This document shows positions 10,501 through 19,300 of a stretch of DNA of 64,000 bases, in pieces. Source of the stretch: DATBGO01 sp050011895 (lineage in GTDB: Bacteria; Actinomycetota; Actinomycetes; Streptosporangiales; Streptosporangiaceae); the NCBI GenBank assembly GCA_050011895.1, contig JBEKIF010000006.1, positions 62,001 through 126,000 of the forward strand, written 5' to 3'. How positions within the stretch are numbered: position 1 is the first letter of the stretch; every line of letters begins with the position of its first letter. The translations under genes were made by a program, and so were the position numbers. The notes beneath the pieces are model-generated. The model was not told where the DNA came from. It made no database searches and saw only the letters and a program-made list of their open reading frames with translations.

Positions 10501-11209
10501 GCGGGTCGGCCTGCTGGATCGAGTTCCAGAACGCTTCGACGGTCTGCCCGGAGAGCGTCCGCCCGCTCATGTCCACGATCGTCACCGAGATCCACAGCGG
10601 CAGGTGCGGAGCGACATCGCGGGCGGCCGCGATCGCGGCCTTGGCGTTCAGGGTGTCGAAGATCGTCTCGATCAGCAGCAGGTCAACCCCGCCGTCGGCC
10701 AGTGCCTGGATCTGCTCGGCGTACGCCAAGCGGACCTCGTCGAACGACACGGCCCGGTACGCGGGGTCCTCCACGCGAGGGGACAGTGACAGCGTGACGT
10801 TTAGCGGCCCGACCGAGCCAGCCACGAACCGGCCGCCGACCTCGTCCGTGGCCTGGCGTGCCAGCTGAGCACCACGCAGGTTCATCTCCGTGACCAGCGG
10901 CTGCAGCCGGTAGTCGGACTGGCCGATGCTTGTCGCGGTGAACGTGTTGGTCGTGGCGATGTCGGCCCCGGCCGCCAGATATTGCCTGTGCACGTCAAGG
11001 ACGATGTCCGGACGCGTCAGATTCAGCAGGTCCGGATCACCGGCCACATCATGCGGATGGTCGGCGAACCGCTCGCCGCGGTAGTCGGCCGCAGCGAGCC
11101 CGGCGCCCTGCAGCATTGTTCCCCAGGCCCCGTCGAGCACCACGACCCGCTGGTCAAGGAGCTCTCGCAGGGCCTCAACGCTGCCACTGCGGTTCAAGGG
11201 CGTACCCAA
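7550..11209 (-). CDS. metH: cobalamin-dependent methionine synthase
   Basis: Transfers the methyl group of methyltetrahydrofolate via cobalamin to homocysteine. All four modules are present in order: homocysteine-binding barrel with GVNCS and GGCCGTT zinc cysteines, pterin-binding domain, B12-binding domain with the DVHDIGKN cobalamin-histidine motif, and a C-terminal AdoMet reactivation domain. The frame opens at 11317, but a TTG at 11209 follows a near-perfect GGGGAGG ribosome site with 7-base spacing, giving 1219 residues; I prefer it to the ATG at 11248, which would put the candidate riboswitch inside the gene. The leader carries a candidate SAH riboswitch, linking expression to SAH build-up. 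Confidence 0.95.
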   Translation of the reverse strand: MGTPLNRSGSVEALRELLDQRVVVLDGAWGTMLQGAGLAAADYRGERFADHPHDVAGDPDLLNLTRPDIVLDVHRQYLAAGADIATTNTFTATSIGQSDYRLQPLVTEMNLRGAQLARQATDEVGGRFVAGSVGPLNVTLSLSPRVEDPAYRAVSFDEVRLAYAEQIQALADGGVDLLLIETIFDTLNAKAAIAAARDVAPHLPLWISVTIVDMSGRTLSGQTVEAFWNSIQQADPLVAGVNCSLGAAEIRPHIAELSKLAGTYTACHPNAGLPNAFGGYDQTPEQTARLLREFAASGMVNIVGGCCGTTPAHIAKIAAAVSGLERRRIPAAPAHTRFSGLEPFDLGPDTGFVMIGERTNVTGSARFRRLIEADDHQGAVGVALEQVRGGANLLDVNMDADLLDSEHAMTTFLNLVATEPEVARIPIMIDSSRWSVLEAGLKCVQGKGVVNSISLKEGEEPFLEQARRIRDYGAGVVVMAFDEQGQADTTERKVAICGRAYDLLTQHAGFAAEDIVFDPNVLAVATGIAEHNGYAKAFIDALPLIKQRCPGVHTSGGISNLSFSFRGNTVVREAMHSAFLFHAVRAGLDMGIVNAGQLAVYQDIPADLLELVEDVLFDRRDDATDRLVAFAETVSGQGTQRAVDLSWRDATVEQRLGHALVHGIVDFIEADTEEARQRAARPLDVIEGPLMDGMKIVGDLFGAGKMFLPQVVKSARVMKRSVAYLEPYMEAEKEQARRDGHAAEDRGQGKVVLGTVKGDVHDIGKNIVGVVLGCNNYQVIDLGVMVPAATILDTAVTEGADAVGLSGLITPSLDQMVTVAAEMQRRGLKLPLLIGGATTSRQHTAVRIAPAYDGTTVHVLDASRVAGVVADLLDDDRAEALAVRNREEQERLREQHATKQRTPLLPLAGARANREQVSFDDLPVPDFSGVRTVQPDLTALRAMIDWQFLFLAWELKGKYPAILDEPVARELYDDANALLDEIISGSQFQARGAYGFWPARSDGDDIVIDPGPAAAAGAGGGSVRLPMLRQQTAKPAGRPNRCLADYLAPAGDYLGGFAVAIHGAEDLAAAFEARHDDYRAIMVKALADRLAEAFAEHIHLQARRAWYEPDADPAIEDLHAERFRGIRPALGYPASPDHSQKQDLFELLDAGQLGMALTESFAMTPAASVSGLLFAHPSSRYFTVGRIGKDQAEDYAHRRGLELADVERWLRPNLGYDPG

Positions 11210-11216
11210 TAGACCA

Positions 11217-11300
11217 CCTCCCCTTGAGGGAGGCGCCCTTACGAACATTAGCCAGGCCGAGCGTGGCGGGCCGCAGCCCGTTGCAGCGCCTCTCGACCTG
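11217..11300 (-). promoter_or_regulatory. candidate S-adenosylhomocysteine (SAH) riboswitch with RBS-sequestering platform
   Basis: Read on the minus strand. The closing helix pairs 11286-11292 (GAGGCGC) with 11230-11236 (GCGCCTC). The core GCGCTGCAACG lies at 11279-11289; an inner hairpin CGGGC-TGCG-GCCCG occupies 11267-11280; CTCGG (11257-11261) can pair with CGAG (11292-11295), the position of the SAH-riboswitch pseudoknot. Bases 11228-11233 (CCTCCC) can alternatively pair perfectly with the metH ribosome site at 11217-11222 (GGGAGG). The two structures share 11230-11233, so aptamer formation would free the ribosome site, an ON switch. SAH aptamers are known upstream of ahcY and metH. The assignment is by eye from remembered consensus. 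Confidence 0.72.
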
Positions 11301-11307
11301 TCAGCCG

Positions 11308-11313
11308 AGCTTA
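11308..11313 (-). promoter_or_regulatory. candidate -10 element for metH
   Basis: On the minus strand the hexamer TAAGCT fits the actinobacterial -10 pattern TANNNT. It would start transcription near 11300, just before the riboswitch aptamer. No convincing -35 hexamer is seen at the usual spacing. Confidence 0.35.
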
Positions 11314-11552
11314 TCAAAGCCCAGCTATTTCACCGGACCCACTGAGCACCCTGGACCGTGATGTCCGCGTGGCCCGATTAATCCTTTTTATCCGGATCAT
11401 CTCGTCATGGCTCCGGCGCTGACACCGGAACCTGTCCCGGGGTGCTGTAGCGATATGCCGGTAATACGCCCATCTGCGCTCTGGTGTCAGTACCGGGCAG
11501 CCGGCGGCTCATGGGATCAGCGAGCACCGGCGGGCTCTGGCGCGCGGCGAGG

Positions 11553-13493
11553 TCAGCTCGGAAGCAGACCTTCAGGTACGTCGGCTTCCGCCGCCCTCAG
11601 TTCCTCGCCTAGCGCCTTGGCCTGCGCGTCTAGCCGGGTGCTCGCCGCGACCCCGCGGCCAAGGAGCCCGACTACGACGAAGTTGAGCGCGAGCAGGTTA
11701 GGCAGCCGATAGCGCTCGATCATCAGCCCGGCGGTCGATGGAACCAGCTCGCCCAGCCGCTCAGCCGTCAGATAATGGTCCAGCCAGGCGTACGCCTCGG
11801 GGGTGCGCACCCAGACGCCCACGTTGGCGTTGCCGCCCTTATCGCCCGACCGTGCCCCGGCGATCAGGCCCAGCGGCGCCCGGACGGTGCGCGCCGCGGC
11901 GAGAGGAGCTAGCTCACCGCCGGCCACCCCCGGCTGGTGGCTGGCTGGCTCGGGCTGGTGGCCGGCAGGCTCGGGATGGTGGGTGGCTGGTACCGGCTGG
12001 TGGGTGGCTGGCGCGGGCTGGTGGCTGGCAGGCTCGGGATGGTGGGTGGCTGGTACCGGCAAGTCGGGGGGAGCCGCCGGGGCCGTCCCGGTCGGCCCGG
12101 GCCGGTCCGACGGAGGTGCCCCGGCCGGGCCGGTCCAGGCCTGCGCGCCGTCGATGACGACGCGCGCGGGCACCTGGCAGGCCGGCACCAGGGCGGGCCA
12201 GTACACGCCGTAGGACGACGCGTCGCCCGGAGGGGTCAGCGGGAACAGGCCCGGATAGCTGGCCAGCGCCGTCTCGATGACGGCCCCGGAGAACATCCGC
12301 CCGGCCCTCGACCGGTCGGCGTCCAGAACGCTGATGCGCAGCAGCGCCGGATCGGAGCCCACCAGTTCGACGGAGACTTCATCGAAGGCCTGCCGGCCGC
12401 CCGGCACCCTGGCCCAGATCGCCCGCTGGGCCACGTCGGCTTTGGCCGCCGCCTCCAGCCCCTCGATCACCAGGATCATCGTGTTGCGGTAGCCGCCCGC
12501 GTAGTTGATCGCGACCTTCAGGTTGGCGGGCGGCGGCTCGCCGCGGCAACCTGTCACCAGGACCCGGTCCGGGCCCTGCTGTGCTAGGCGGATCGAGTCG
12601 AACCTGGCGATCACGTCCGGGTTGGCGTACCTCGGGCTGCCGATCTCGTACAGCAACTGCGCGGTCACGGTGCCGACGCTGACCAGGCCGCCGGTACCAG
12701 GATGCTTGGTGATCACCGCTGACCCATCCGCCGCCAGCTCGGCCAGCGGGAAACCGGCCTGGGCGAGATCGGGAACCTCGCCGAAGAAAGCGTAGTTGCC
12801 GCCGGTGGCCTGGCATCCGCACTCGATGATGTGACCGGCGGCCACGGCGCCCGCCAGCGCGTCCAGGTCGTCGCCTGACCAGCCGAACCGCCACATGCCC
12901 GGCCCGACGGCGAGGGCCGCGTCGGTGACCCTCCCGGTGACCACCACGTCGGCCCCGAACCGGAGTGCCTCGGCGATCGGCAGGCCGCCGAGATACGCAT
13001 TGGCGGTCAGCGGGGTGACCCGTGCCTGGGCGAGCTTCTGCCCGCTGTCGGTGTTGGCCAGATCGCAGCCCGCAGCGGTCAGCTCGCTCAGCCGTCCCAG
13101 CAGGTCGTCGCCCTCGACATGCGCGACCATCGGCGCGAGCCCGGCCCGCCGGGCCAGCTCGCGGACGGCGTCAGCGCAGCCGGCCGGGTCGAGCCCGCCG
13201 GCGTTCGACACGATCTTGATCCCGCGTTCCAGGCAGGTGCCGAGCACCTGCTCCAGCTGGCTCAGGAAGGTCCGCGCGTAGCCTGGGCCGCCCCGGTCCC
13301 GGCTCTTGGCAAGGAGCAGCATGGTGAGCTCGGCAAGCCAGTCGCCGGTGAGCACGTCGATCGGGCCGCCCTCGACCATCTCCCGGGCCGCTGAGAGCCG
13401 GTCGCCATAAAAGCCGCTGCAGTTAGCGACCCGCAGGACGGGCCTGCCAGCGGCCGGCCCGCTGCCTGCCGGCCCGCTGCCTTCGGCCCTCAT
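11553..13493 (-). CDS. AtuA-like acyclic terpene utilisation family protein (DUF1446) with expanded linker
   Basis: A 646-residue protein whose N-terminal about 440 residues match the AtuA/DUF1446 family (VANCSGFYGDRLSAAREM, NAGGLDP, CGCQATGGNYAFF) and whose C-terminal about 110 residues (AGARSGDKGGNANVGVW) form the usual AtuA C-terminal domain. Between them a Pro/His-rich linker made of six 7-residue repeats is inserted. AtuA proteins occur in acyclic terpene and related acyl-CoA catabolic clusters; the biochemical role is unresolved. The ATG at 13493 follows a GAGGAG site, 7 bp after the hydratase stop, so it is the last gene of the carboxylase operon; the frame to 13682 is a shadow. Confidence 0.85.
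   Translation of the reverse strand: MRAEGSGPAGSGPAAGRPVLRVANCSGFYGDRLSAAREMVEGGPIDVLTGDWLAELTMLLLAKSRDRGGPGYARTFLSQLEQVLGTCLERGIKIVSNAGGLDPAGCADAVRELARRAGLAPMVAHVEGDDLLGRLSELTAAGCDLANTDSGQKLAQARVTPLTANAYLGGLPIAEALRFGADVVVTGRVTDAALAVGPGMWRFGWSGDDLDALAGAVAAGHIIECGCQATGGNYAFFGEVPDLAQAGFPLAELAADGSAVITKHPGTGGLVSVGTVTAQLLYEIGSPRYANPDVIARFDSIRLAQQGPDRVLVTGCRGEPPPANLKVAINYAGGYRNTMILVIEGLEAAAKADVAQRAIWARVPGGRQAFDEVSVELVGSDPALLRISVLDADRSRAGRMFSGAVIETALASYPGLFPLTPPGDASSYGVYWPALVPACQVPARVVIDGAQAWTGPAGAPPSDRPGPTGTAPAAPPDLPVPATHHPEPASHQPAPATHQPVPATHHPEPAGHQPEPASHQPGVAGGELAPLAAARTVRAPLGLIAGARSGDKGGNANVGVWVRTPEAYAWLDHYLTAERLGELVPSTAGLMIERYRLPNLLALNFVVVGLLGRGVAASTRLDAQAKALGEELRAAEADVPEGLLPS
11934..12059 (-). 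repeat. in-frame 21-bp minisatellite inside the AtuA-like gene
   Basis: Six 21-bp units encode heptads such as PVPATHH, PEPASHQ and PAPATHQ. They are arranged as two near-identical 63-bp (21-residue) blocks, showing a second round of duplication. The reading frame is kept, so the array lengthens the interdomain linker without disrupting either domain. Confidence 0.9.
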
Positions 13494-13500
13494 CGTCTCC

Positions 13501-14265
13501 TCACCGCCCGGCGGTCCAGCTGGGGTCGCGTTTCTCCGCAAAGGCGGCCATGCCCTCCTGGGCCTCAGGCGATGCGAACCTGGTCGCCGACAGCTCAGCC
13601 ATCCGAGCCAGCCCATCGACCAGCGGCAGCCCGGGCACGTCGCGCAGGATGGCCTTGGTGACTGCGAGCGCGCCTGGCGCACCGCGTAGCAGCATGCTCA
13701 CGTACCTGCTCGTTTCCGCGTCGAGGTCGGCCTCGGCCGTGACGGCGGTCAGCAGCCCGATCCGGGCGGCCCGGTCAGCATCGAAGGCCTCCCCGGTGAG
13801 GAAGTACTCATAACCGGCCCTGGGCTGCATCCGGCGCAGGCAGGTCACCGCGATGACCGCAGCCGCGACGCCGATCCTGACCTCGGTGAACGCGAACGTG
13901 GCCGACCGTGCCGCGATCGCGATGTCGCACGCCGCGAGCAGGCCGATGCCGCCCGCCCTTGCGCTCCCGTTGACCCGGCAGACGACCGGCTTGTCGCTGT
14001 CCCAGATGAGCTGGAGGATGTGCGGGAACAAGGCCGGCGCCGCCGCCGGGCGCTGCCTGCTCTCCTTCAGGTCGGCACCGGAGCAGAACACCGGGCCGGT
14101 CCCGGTCAGCACGATCACCCGGACGACCGGATCAGCCAGCGCCCCGGCCAGCGTCTCGTGAAGCTCGGTGAGCAGGCCGGACGAGAGCGCATTACGGTTG
14201 GCTGGCGAGTCGAGGGTGATGGTGGCGACCTGGCCGGCCTGGTCGCAGCGGACCAGGCTGTTCAT
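13501..14265 (-). CDS. enoyl-CoA hydratase/isomerase family protein (methylglutaconyl-CoA hydratase-like)
   Basis: A 254-residue crotonase-fold protein. The oxyanion-hole loops (GTGPVFCSGADL and NGSARAGGIGLLAACDIAI) and the TEVRIGVAAAVI segment resemble 3-methylglutaconyl-CoA or isohexenylglutaconyl-CoA hydratases, which act directly after methylcrotonyl-/geranyl-CoA carboxylase. The ATG overlaps the stop of the biotin carboxylase gene (ATGA) and its own stop lies 7 bp before the AtuA-like gene. This context supports hydration of a carboxylated branched enoyl-CoA. A generic enoyl-CoA hydratase remains possible because the catalytic glutamates were not positioned with certainty. Confidence 0.85.
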   Translation of the reverse strand: MNSLVRCDQAGQVATITLDSPANRNALSSGLLTELHETLAGALADPVVRVIVLTGTGPVFCSGADLKESRQRPAAAPALFPHILQLIWDSDKPVVCRVNGSARAGGIGLLAACDIAIAARSATFAFTEVRIGVAAAVIAVTCLRRMQPRAGYEYFLTGEAFDADRAARIGLLTAVTAEADLDAETSRYVSMLLRGAPGALAVTKAILRDVPGLPLVDGLARMAELSATRFASPEAQEGMAAFAEKRDPSWTAGR

Positions 14266-16325
14266 GCGTCCTCCCTGGTAACGATGGCGAGCACGTCTCC
14301 CGCCTCCACCTGCGTGCCCGGCACGACCCGCAGTTCAGACATGGTCCCGTCGGCAGGCGCCAGGATCTGGTGCTCCATCTTCATGGCCTCCAGGATGAGC
14401 ACCGGCTGCCCGGCCGTGACCCGGTCGCCGCTAGCGACCTCGGCCCGCACCAGGATGCCCGGCATCGGCGCGACGAGCGACCCCGGCTCCCCGGTGGCGG
14501 CCGGAGGGGGCAGCCGTTCAGCTGGCGTCAGCGCCACCGCGCCGAAACCGGAATCCACCCAGACCACGCCGCCGGCCCGGTCGATGTCGAACCTCTGCCG
14601 TACACCGGAAACCTCGAGCACCACCTGATCGTCGGCCATGGCGATCACGTCGAGGGCACCGGGCTCCACGGCCAGCACCGCGTCCGGGCGGGCGGCGTCG
14701 TTGACCCCTGTCCCGTCCGGCCGGGCGGCGTCCTTGACCCCCATCCCCTCCGGGGTACCGACGTCCACGACCTTCATCCCGTCGCGAGTCCACGAGTAAG
14801 CGACCGTTATCCGCCCGCCCGGGCCGTCGTACGATCTGCGCTGCGGCTGGGAGAGCACGTTCCGCCAGCCGCCGGGCAGACCGGCCCCGGCGCGGGCGGC
14901 AGCCCTCGCCGCGGCCGCGTCGGCGAGCGCGGCGGCGACCGCCGACAGCCGGACCGCTGCGTCGCTGGGTGTCAGCCCGGCCAGGTCATAGTCGGCCAGC
15001 AGCGAGGTGTCGGCATGCCCGGCCAGGAACGCGGGGTGGCGCAGCACGCTGACGAGCAGGTTGCGGTTGGTGGCCGGGCCGTGTAGGTACGCCCGGTCCA
15101 GGGCGCTGGCCAGCCTCCGGGCTGCGGGCTGCCGGGCGGGCGCCCACGCGATCAGCTTGGCAAGCATCGGATCATAGTGCGGGCTGATCTCGCTGCCGGA
15201 CTCGATGCCGCTGTCCAGCCGCAGGCCGGCCAGCGCGGCAGGCGGAGTGAACCAGGTGTCGACGCCCGGGATGCGCAGCATGTGCATGGTGCCGCTGGCG
15301 GGACGGTAACCGGCGGGCGGATCCTCCGCATACAGCCTGGCCTCGATCGCGTGGCCGGTCGCGGCCGGCCGGCGCGGGGGCAGCGCGATGCCCTGGGCGA
15401 TATCGAGCTGGATCGCGACCAGGTCGAGGCCATGCACGCATTCGGTAACCGGGTGCTCGACCTGCAGTCTGGTGTTGAACTCAAGAAAGTAGAACTGCCC
15501 GTCGGAGGTGAGCAGGAACTCGGCGGTGCCCGCGCCGGTGTATCCGACCGTCCGGGTGATGGCTGCCGCTGCAGCGAGCAGTTCCTCGCGCAGCCGCGGG
15601 CCGACAGCGGGGGACGGGCTCTCCTCGATCACTTTCTGGTACTTGCGCTGGACGGAGCAGTCCCGCTCCGTCAGCGCCCACACCGAGCCGAAGGTATCGG
15701 CAAGCACCTGCACCTCAACGTGCCGCGGGCCGGGAAGCAGCGGCTCACAGAAAATCGTCGGATCGCCGAACGCCGACTGGGCCTCCCGGCGTGCGGCCGC
15801 GAGCGCGGCGGGCAGCTCAGCCGCCGAGCTGACCTCCCGCATGCCGCGGCCCCCACCGCCACCGGAAGCCTTGACCAGCACAGGGAAGGTGGTGACCGAT
15901 TCCGGGTCGAGCATGGGCAGCACCCGAACGCCCGCGCCGGCCGCGAGCTTCTTCGAAGTGATCTTGGACCCCATGGCTTCGATCGCGTCGGCTGGCGGCC
16001 CGACCCAGGTCAGGCCCGCGGCCACGACCGCCCGGGCGAAGCCGGCGTCCTCGGCAAGGAAGCCATAGCCGGGGTGGACCGCGTCGGCGCCCGCGGCCAC
16101 GGCGGCAGCCACGATCGCAGGCCCGTTCAGGTAGGTCTGCCCCGGGCTGGCGCCGGGCAGCCGGACGGCGGCGTCGGCGTCGGCGGTATGCGGCGCCGCG
16201 GCATCGGGATCGGCGAACACCGCCACGCAGCCGATGCCGGCCAGCCGGCAGCTGCGGAAGATCCGGCGCGCGATCTCGCCCCGGTTGGCAACAAGCAGCC
16301 TGGTTATCACGCGTGCGTCGGTCAC
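14262..16325 (-). CDS. acyl-CoA carboxylase alpha subunit (biotin carboxylase + BCCP)
   Basis: A 687-residue biotin-dependent carboxylase alpha chain. The N-terminal biotin carboxylase contains LVANRGEIARRIFRSC, a glycine-rich ATP-grasp loop (KASGGGGGRGM) and EFNTRLQVEHPVTE; the C-terminal biotinyl domain has the EAMKMEH lysine site. It has the domain order of 3-methylcrotonyl-CoA and geranyl-CoA carboxylases. The linker before the BCCP contains a PEGMGVKDAARPDGTGVNDAARPD duplication typical of this genome's in-frame repeats. The GTG at 16325 overlaps the beta-subunit stop (GTGA). Substrate cannot be fixed, but the hydratase and AtuA neighbours favour a branched or terpenoid enoyl-CoA. Confidence 0.93.
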   Translation of the reverse strand: MTDARVITRLLVANRGEIARRIFRSCRLAGIGCVAVFADPDAAAPHTADADAAVRLPGASPGQTYLNGPAIVAAAVAAGADAVHPGYGFLAEDAGFARAVVAAGLTWVGPPADAIEAMGSKITSKKLAAGAGVRVLPMLDPESVTTFPVLVKASGGGGGRGMREVSSAAELPAALAAARREAQSAFGDPTIFCEPLLPGPRHVEVQVLADTFGSVWALTERDCSVQRKYQKVIEESPSPAVGPRLREELLAAAAAITRTVGYTGAGTAEFLLTSDGQFYFLEFNTRLQVEHPVTECVHGLDLVAIQLDIAQGIALPPRRPAATGHAIEARLYAEDPPAGYRPASGTMHMLRIPGVDTWFTPPAALAGLRLDSGIESGSEISPHYDPMLAKLIAWAPARQPAARRLASALDRAYLHGPATNRNLLVSVLRHPAFLAGHADTSLLADYDLAGLTPSDAAVRLSAVAAALADAAAARAAARAGAGLPGGWRNVLSQPQRRSYDGPGGRITVAYSWTRDGMKVVDVGTPEGMGVKDAARPDGTGVNDAARPDAVLAVEPGALDVIAMADDQVVLEVSGVRQRFDIDRAGGVVWVDSGFGAVALTPAERLPPPAATGEPGSLVAPMPGILVRAEVASGDRVTAGQPVLILEAMKMEHQILAPADGTMSELRVVPGTQVEAGDVLAIVTREDA

Positions 16326-19300
16326 AGCCGGAACACGCCGTAGCTGCCTGGCCCCGCCGCGGTGCCGGCCGGAGTTGCCCAGCTGGGTGCCGCCCAGCCC
16401 GGCGGCGCGCTCTGGATCGCCGACAGGCAGATGCCGAGCACCGTACGGGTGTCCCGCGGGTCGATCACTCCGTCATCGTAGAGCCGGCCGGACAGGAAGA
16501 AGGCCTGCGATTCGGCCTCGATCTGGTCCTCCACGGCGGTGCGCATCGCCGCGTCGGCGGCCTCGTCGTAGGGCTCGCCCCTGGCCGCTGCGGCCTGCCT
16601 GCCGACGATCGACAGCACGCCGGCCAGCTGCGCGGGCCCCATCACCGCGGACTTCGCGCTCGGCCAGCTGAACAGGAACCGCGGGTCGTAGGCGCGGCCG
16701 CACATGCCGTAGTTGCCCGCGCCATAGGAGGCGCCGAGCACGACCGTCAGGTGCGGCACCCGGCTGTTGGAGACCGCGTTGATCATCAGGGCACCGTGCT
16801 TGATGATGCCGGCCTGCTCGTAGCTGGCGCCGACCATGTAGCCGGTGGTGTTCTGCAGGAACAGCAGCGGGGTCACGGCCTGGTTGGCCAGCTGGATGAA
16901 CTGCGCGGCCTTCTGCGACTCGGCGCTGAACAGCACGCCGCGCGCATTGGCGAGGATCCCGATCGGATAGCCGTGCAGGGTGGCCCAGCCGGTCACCAGG
17001 CTGCTGCCGTACAGCGGCTTGAACTCGTCGAAGTCCGAGCCGTCGGTGATCCGTGCGATCACCTCCCGCGGATCGAACGGCGCCTTCAGGTCCTCGGGCA
17101 CGATCCCGAGGAGCTCGTCCTCGCTGTAGGCAGGCGCGGCCGGCGGCCGGGCTGGCGGGCGGCCGAGCTTGCGCCAGTTCAGCCGGGCCACGATGGACCG
17201 GCCGAGCCGCAGCGCGTCGTGCTCGTCGGCGGCAAGGTAGTCGGCCAGCCCGGAACTGCGGGCGTGCATGCCGCCGCCCCCGAGTGACTCATCGTCGGAC
17301 TCCTCGCCGGTCGCCATCTTCACCAGCGGCGGCCCGCCAAGGAAGACCTTGGCCCGGCCCTCGACCAGGACCGCGTAATCGCTCATCCCCGGCACGTAAG
17401 CGCCGCCCGCCGTGGAGTTGCCGAAGACGAGCGCGATCGTCGGGATACCGGCCGCCGACAGCCGGGTCAGGTCGCGGAAGATCTGGCCGCCCGGGATGAA
17501 GATCTCTTTCTGCGTCGGCAGGTCGGCACCGCCCGACTCGACCAGGTTGATCAGCGGCAGCCGGTTCCGCAGCGCGATCTCGCCTGCCCGCAGCGACTTG
17601 CGCAGCGTCCATGGATTGGACGACCCGCCGCGGACCGTCGGGTCGCTTGCGGACAGCACGCATTCGGTGCCCTCGACGACGCCGATACCGGTCACAACGC
17701 TGCCCCCGACGTTGAACCCGGTGCCCCAGGCGGCCAGCGGGGACAGCTCGAGGAATGGCGAGTCCGGGTCGATGAGCAGCTCGATACGCTCCCGCGCGGT
17801 CAGCTTGCCGCGGCTGCGGTGCCGCTCGGTGTACGCGGGGCCGCCGCCCGCCACCGCCTTCGCGTGCTCCGCGTCAAGCTCGGTGAGCCGCGCGAGCATC
17901 GCCGCGCGCCTGGCCGCGTACTCCGCGCCGCGGCTGTCGAGCGCACTGGTGAGGACGGTCACACGCCGAACGATATTCGCCTGGCGGCGGCCAGAGCCAC
18001 CGGTTGGCCAGGCAGCGTTACCCCGGGCCGGGCCGGCGCCGGAATGAGCAGCACGGCCGCCCAACCTCGGACGCGTTCGACAGCTGCCGGACCGGAGTCA
18101 GGTTCTCAGGACCCGCCCGGTGCCGCACTCAGTCCGCCGAGAAGTCGACCTCCGCGGTGGGTGCCACGCTGCCCTTGCGGCCGGGCGCCGCCGCCCAGCT
18201 CCAGTACGCGTTGGTGTACGCGATCGATTGCTCCGGGGCGACCGGGAAGCCCCATTCACGCATGTCCTCGGTGGTGTGCGCGTCAGAGACCAGCGTCACG
18301 TCGTAGCCGCGCACCAGCGCGCCGTGCAATGTCGAGCGGATGCACTCCTCCGTCTGCGCGCCGGTGATCACCAGCCGTCCGACCCCGCGCTCGGCGAGCC
18401 GTTCTTCCAGGTCAGTGGCCTCGAACGAGTCCCCGTACGTCTTGTGGACCAGGGGCTCGGTGTCCAGGCGCTTGAGCTCGGGGACGTACTCCCAGCCCTC
18501 GGAGCCCTTCGGCAGCTCGTCGTCGGAGTGCTGCACCCAGAGCACCGCGACGTCCTGCGCCCGGGCCTTGTCCACGAGGGTCTGGATGTTGGCGATCACG
18601 CGGTCGCGCTCGTAGGCGTTCCCGACGGCGCCGTGCTGCACGTCGATGACGAGCAGGGCGGTGCGAGGCCGGTTCTCCAGGGATGTCATGGCTACCTCCG
18701 TCGGCTCCAGGTTCTGCCTACCTACGGTAGGCCAGGGCGCCGACACTGCCACCGGGCGCTGATCATGGGTCTCACTGCCGTGTCTTTGGCCGCTTTTGTC
18801 ACTGGCGACACAAGAGCTTCATGGTCAGCTCAGCGGATGATCTCCTCGAGCCGGTCGAGGCCCCAGTCCAGGTCTTCCTCGCTGATCATCAGCGGCGGCG
18901 CAAGCCTGATGGTGGTGCCGTGCGTGTCCTTGGTCAGTACGCCCAGCCTGGCCAGCCGCTCCGCTGCCGCCCTGCCGCCCATCGAGACGAACTCCACGCC
19001 CGCCCACAGGCCACGTCCGCGTACCTCGCGCACGGCGGACTTGGGCATCGCACTGAGCCGGTCGTGCAGGTGTGTGCCGAGCTTGGCGGAGCGCTCCTGG
19101 AACTCTCCTGTGGACAGCATGGCGATGACCTCCCGCGCGATCGCGCAGGCCAGCGGGTTGCCGCCGAACGTCGAACCGTGCTGGCCGGGCTTGAACACGC
19201 CGAGGATGTCGCTGGAGGAGACCATCGCGGAAAGCGGCACGATGCCGCCGCCGAGCGCCTTCCCGAGCAGGTACGCGTCCGGCACGACGTCCTCGTGCTC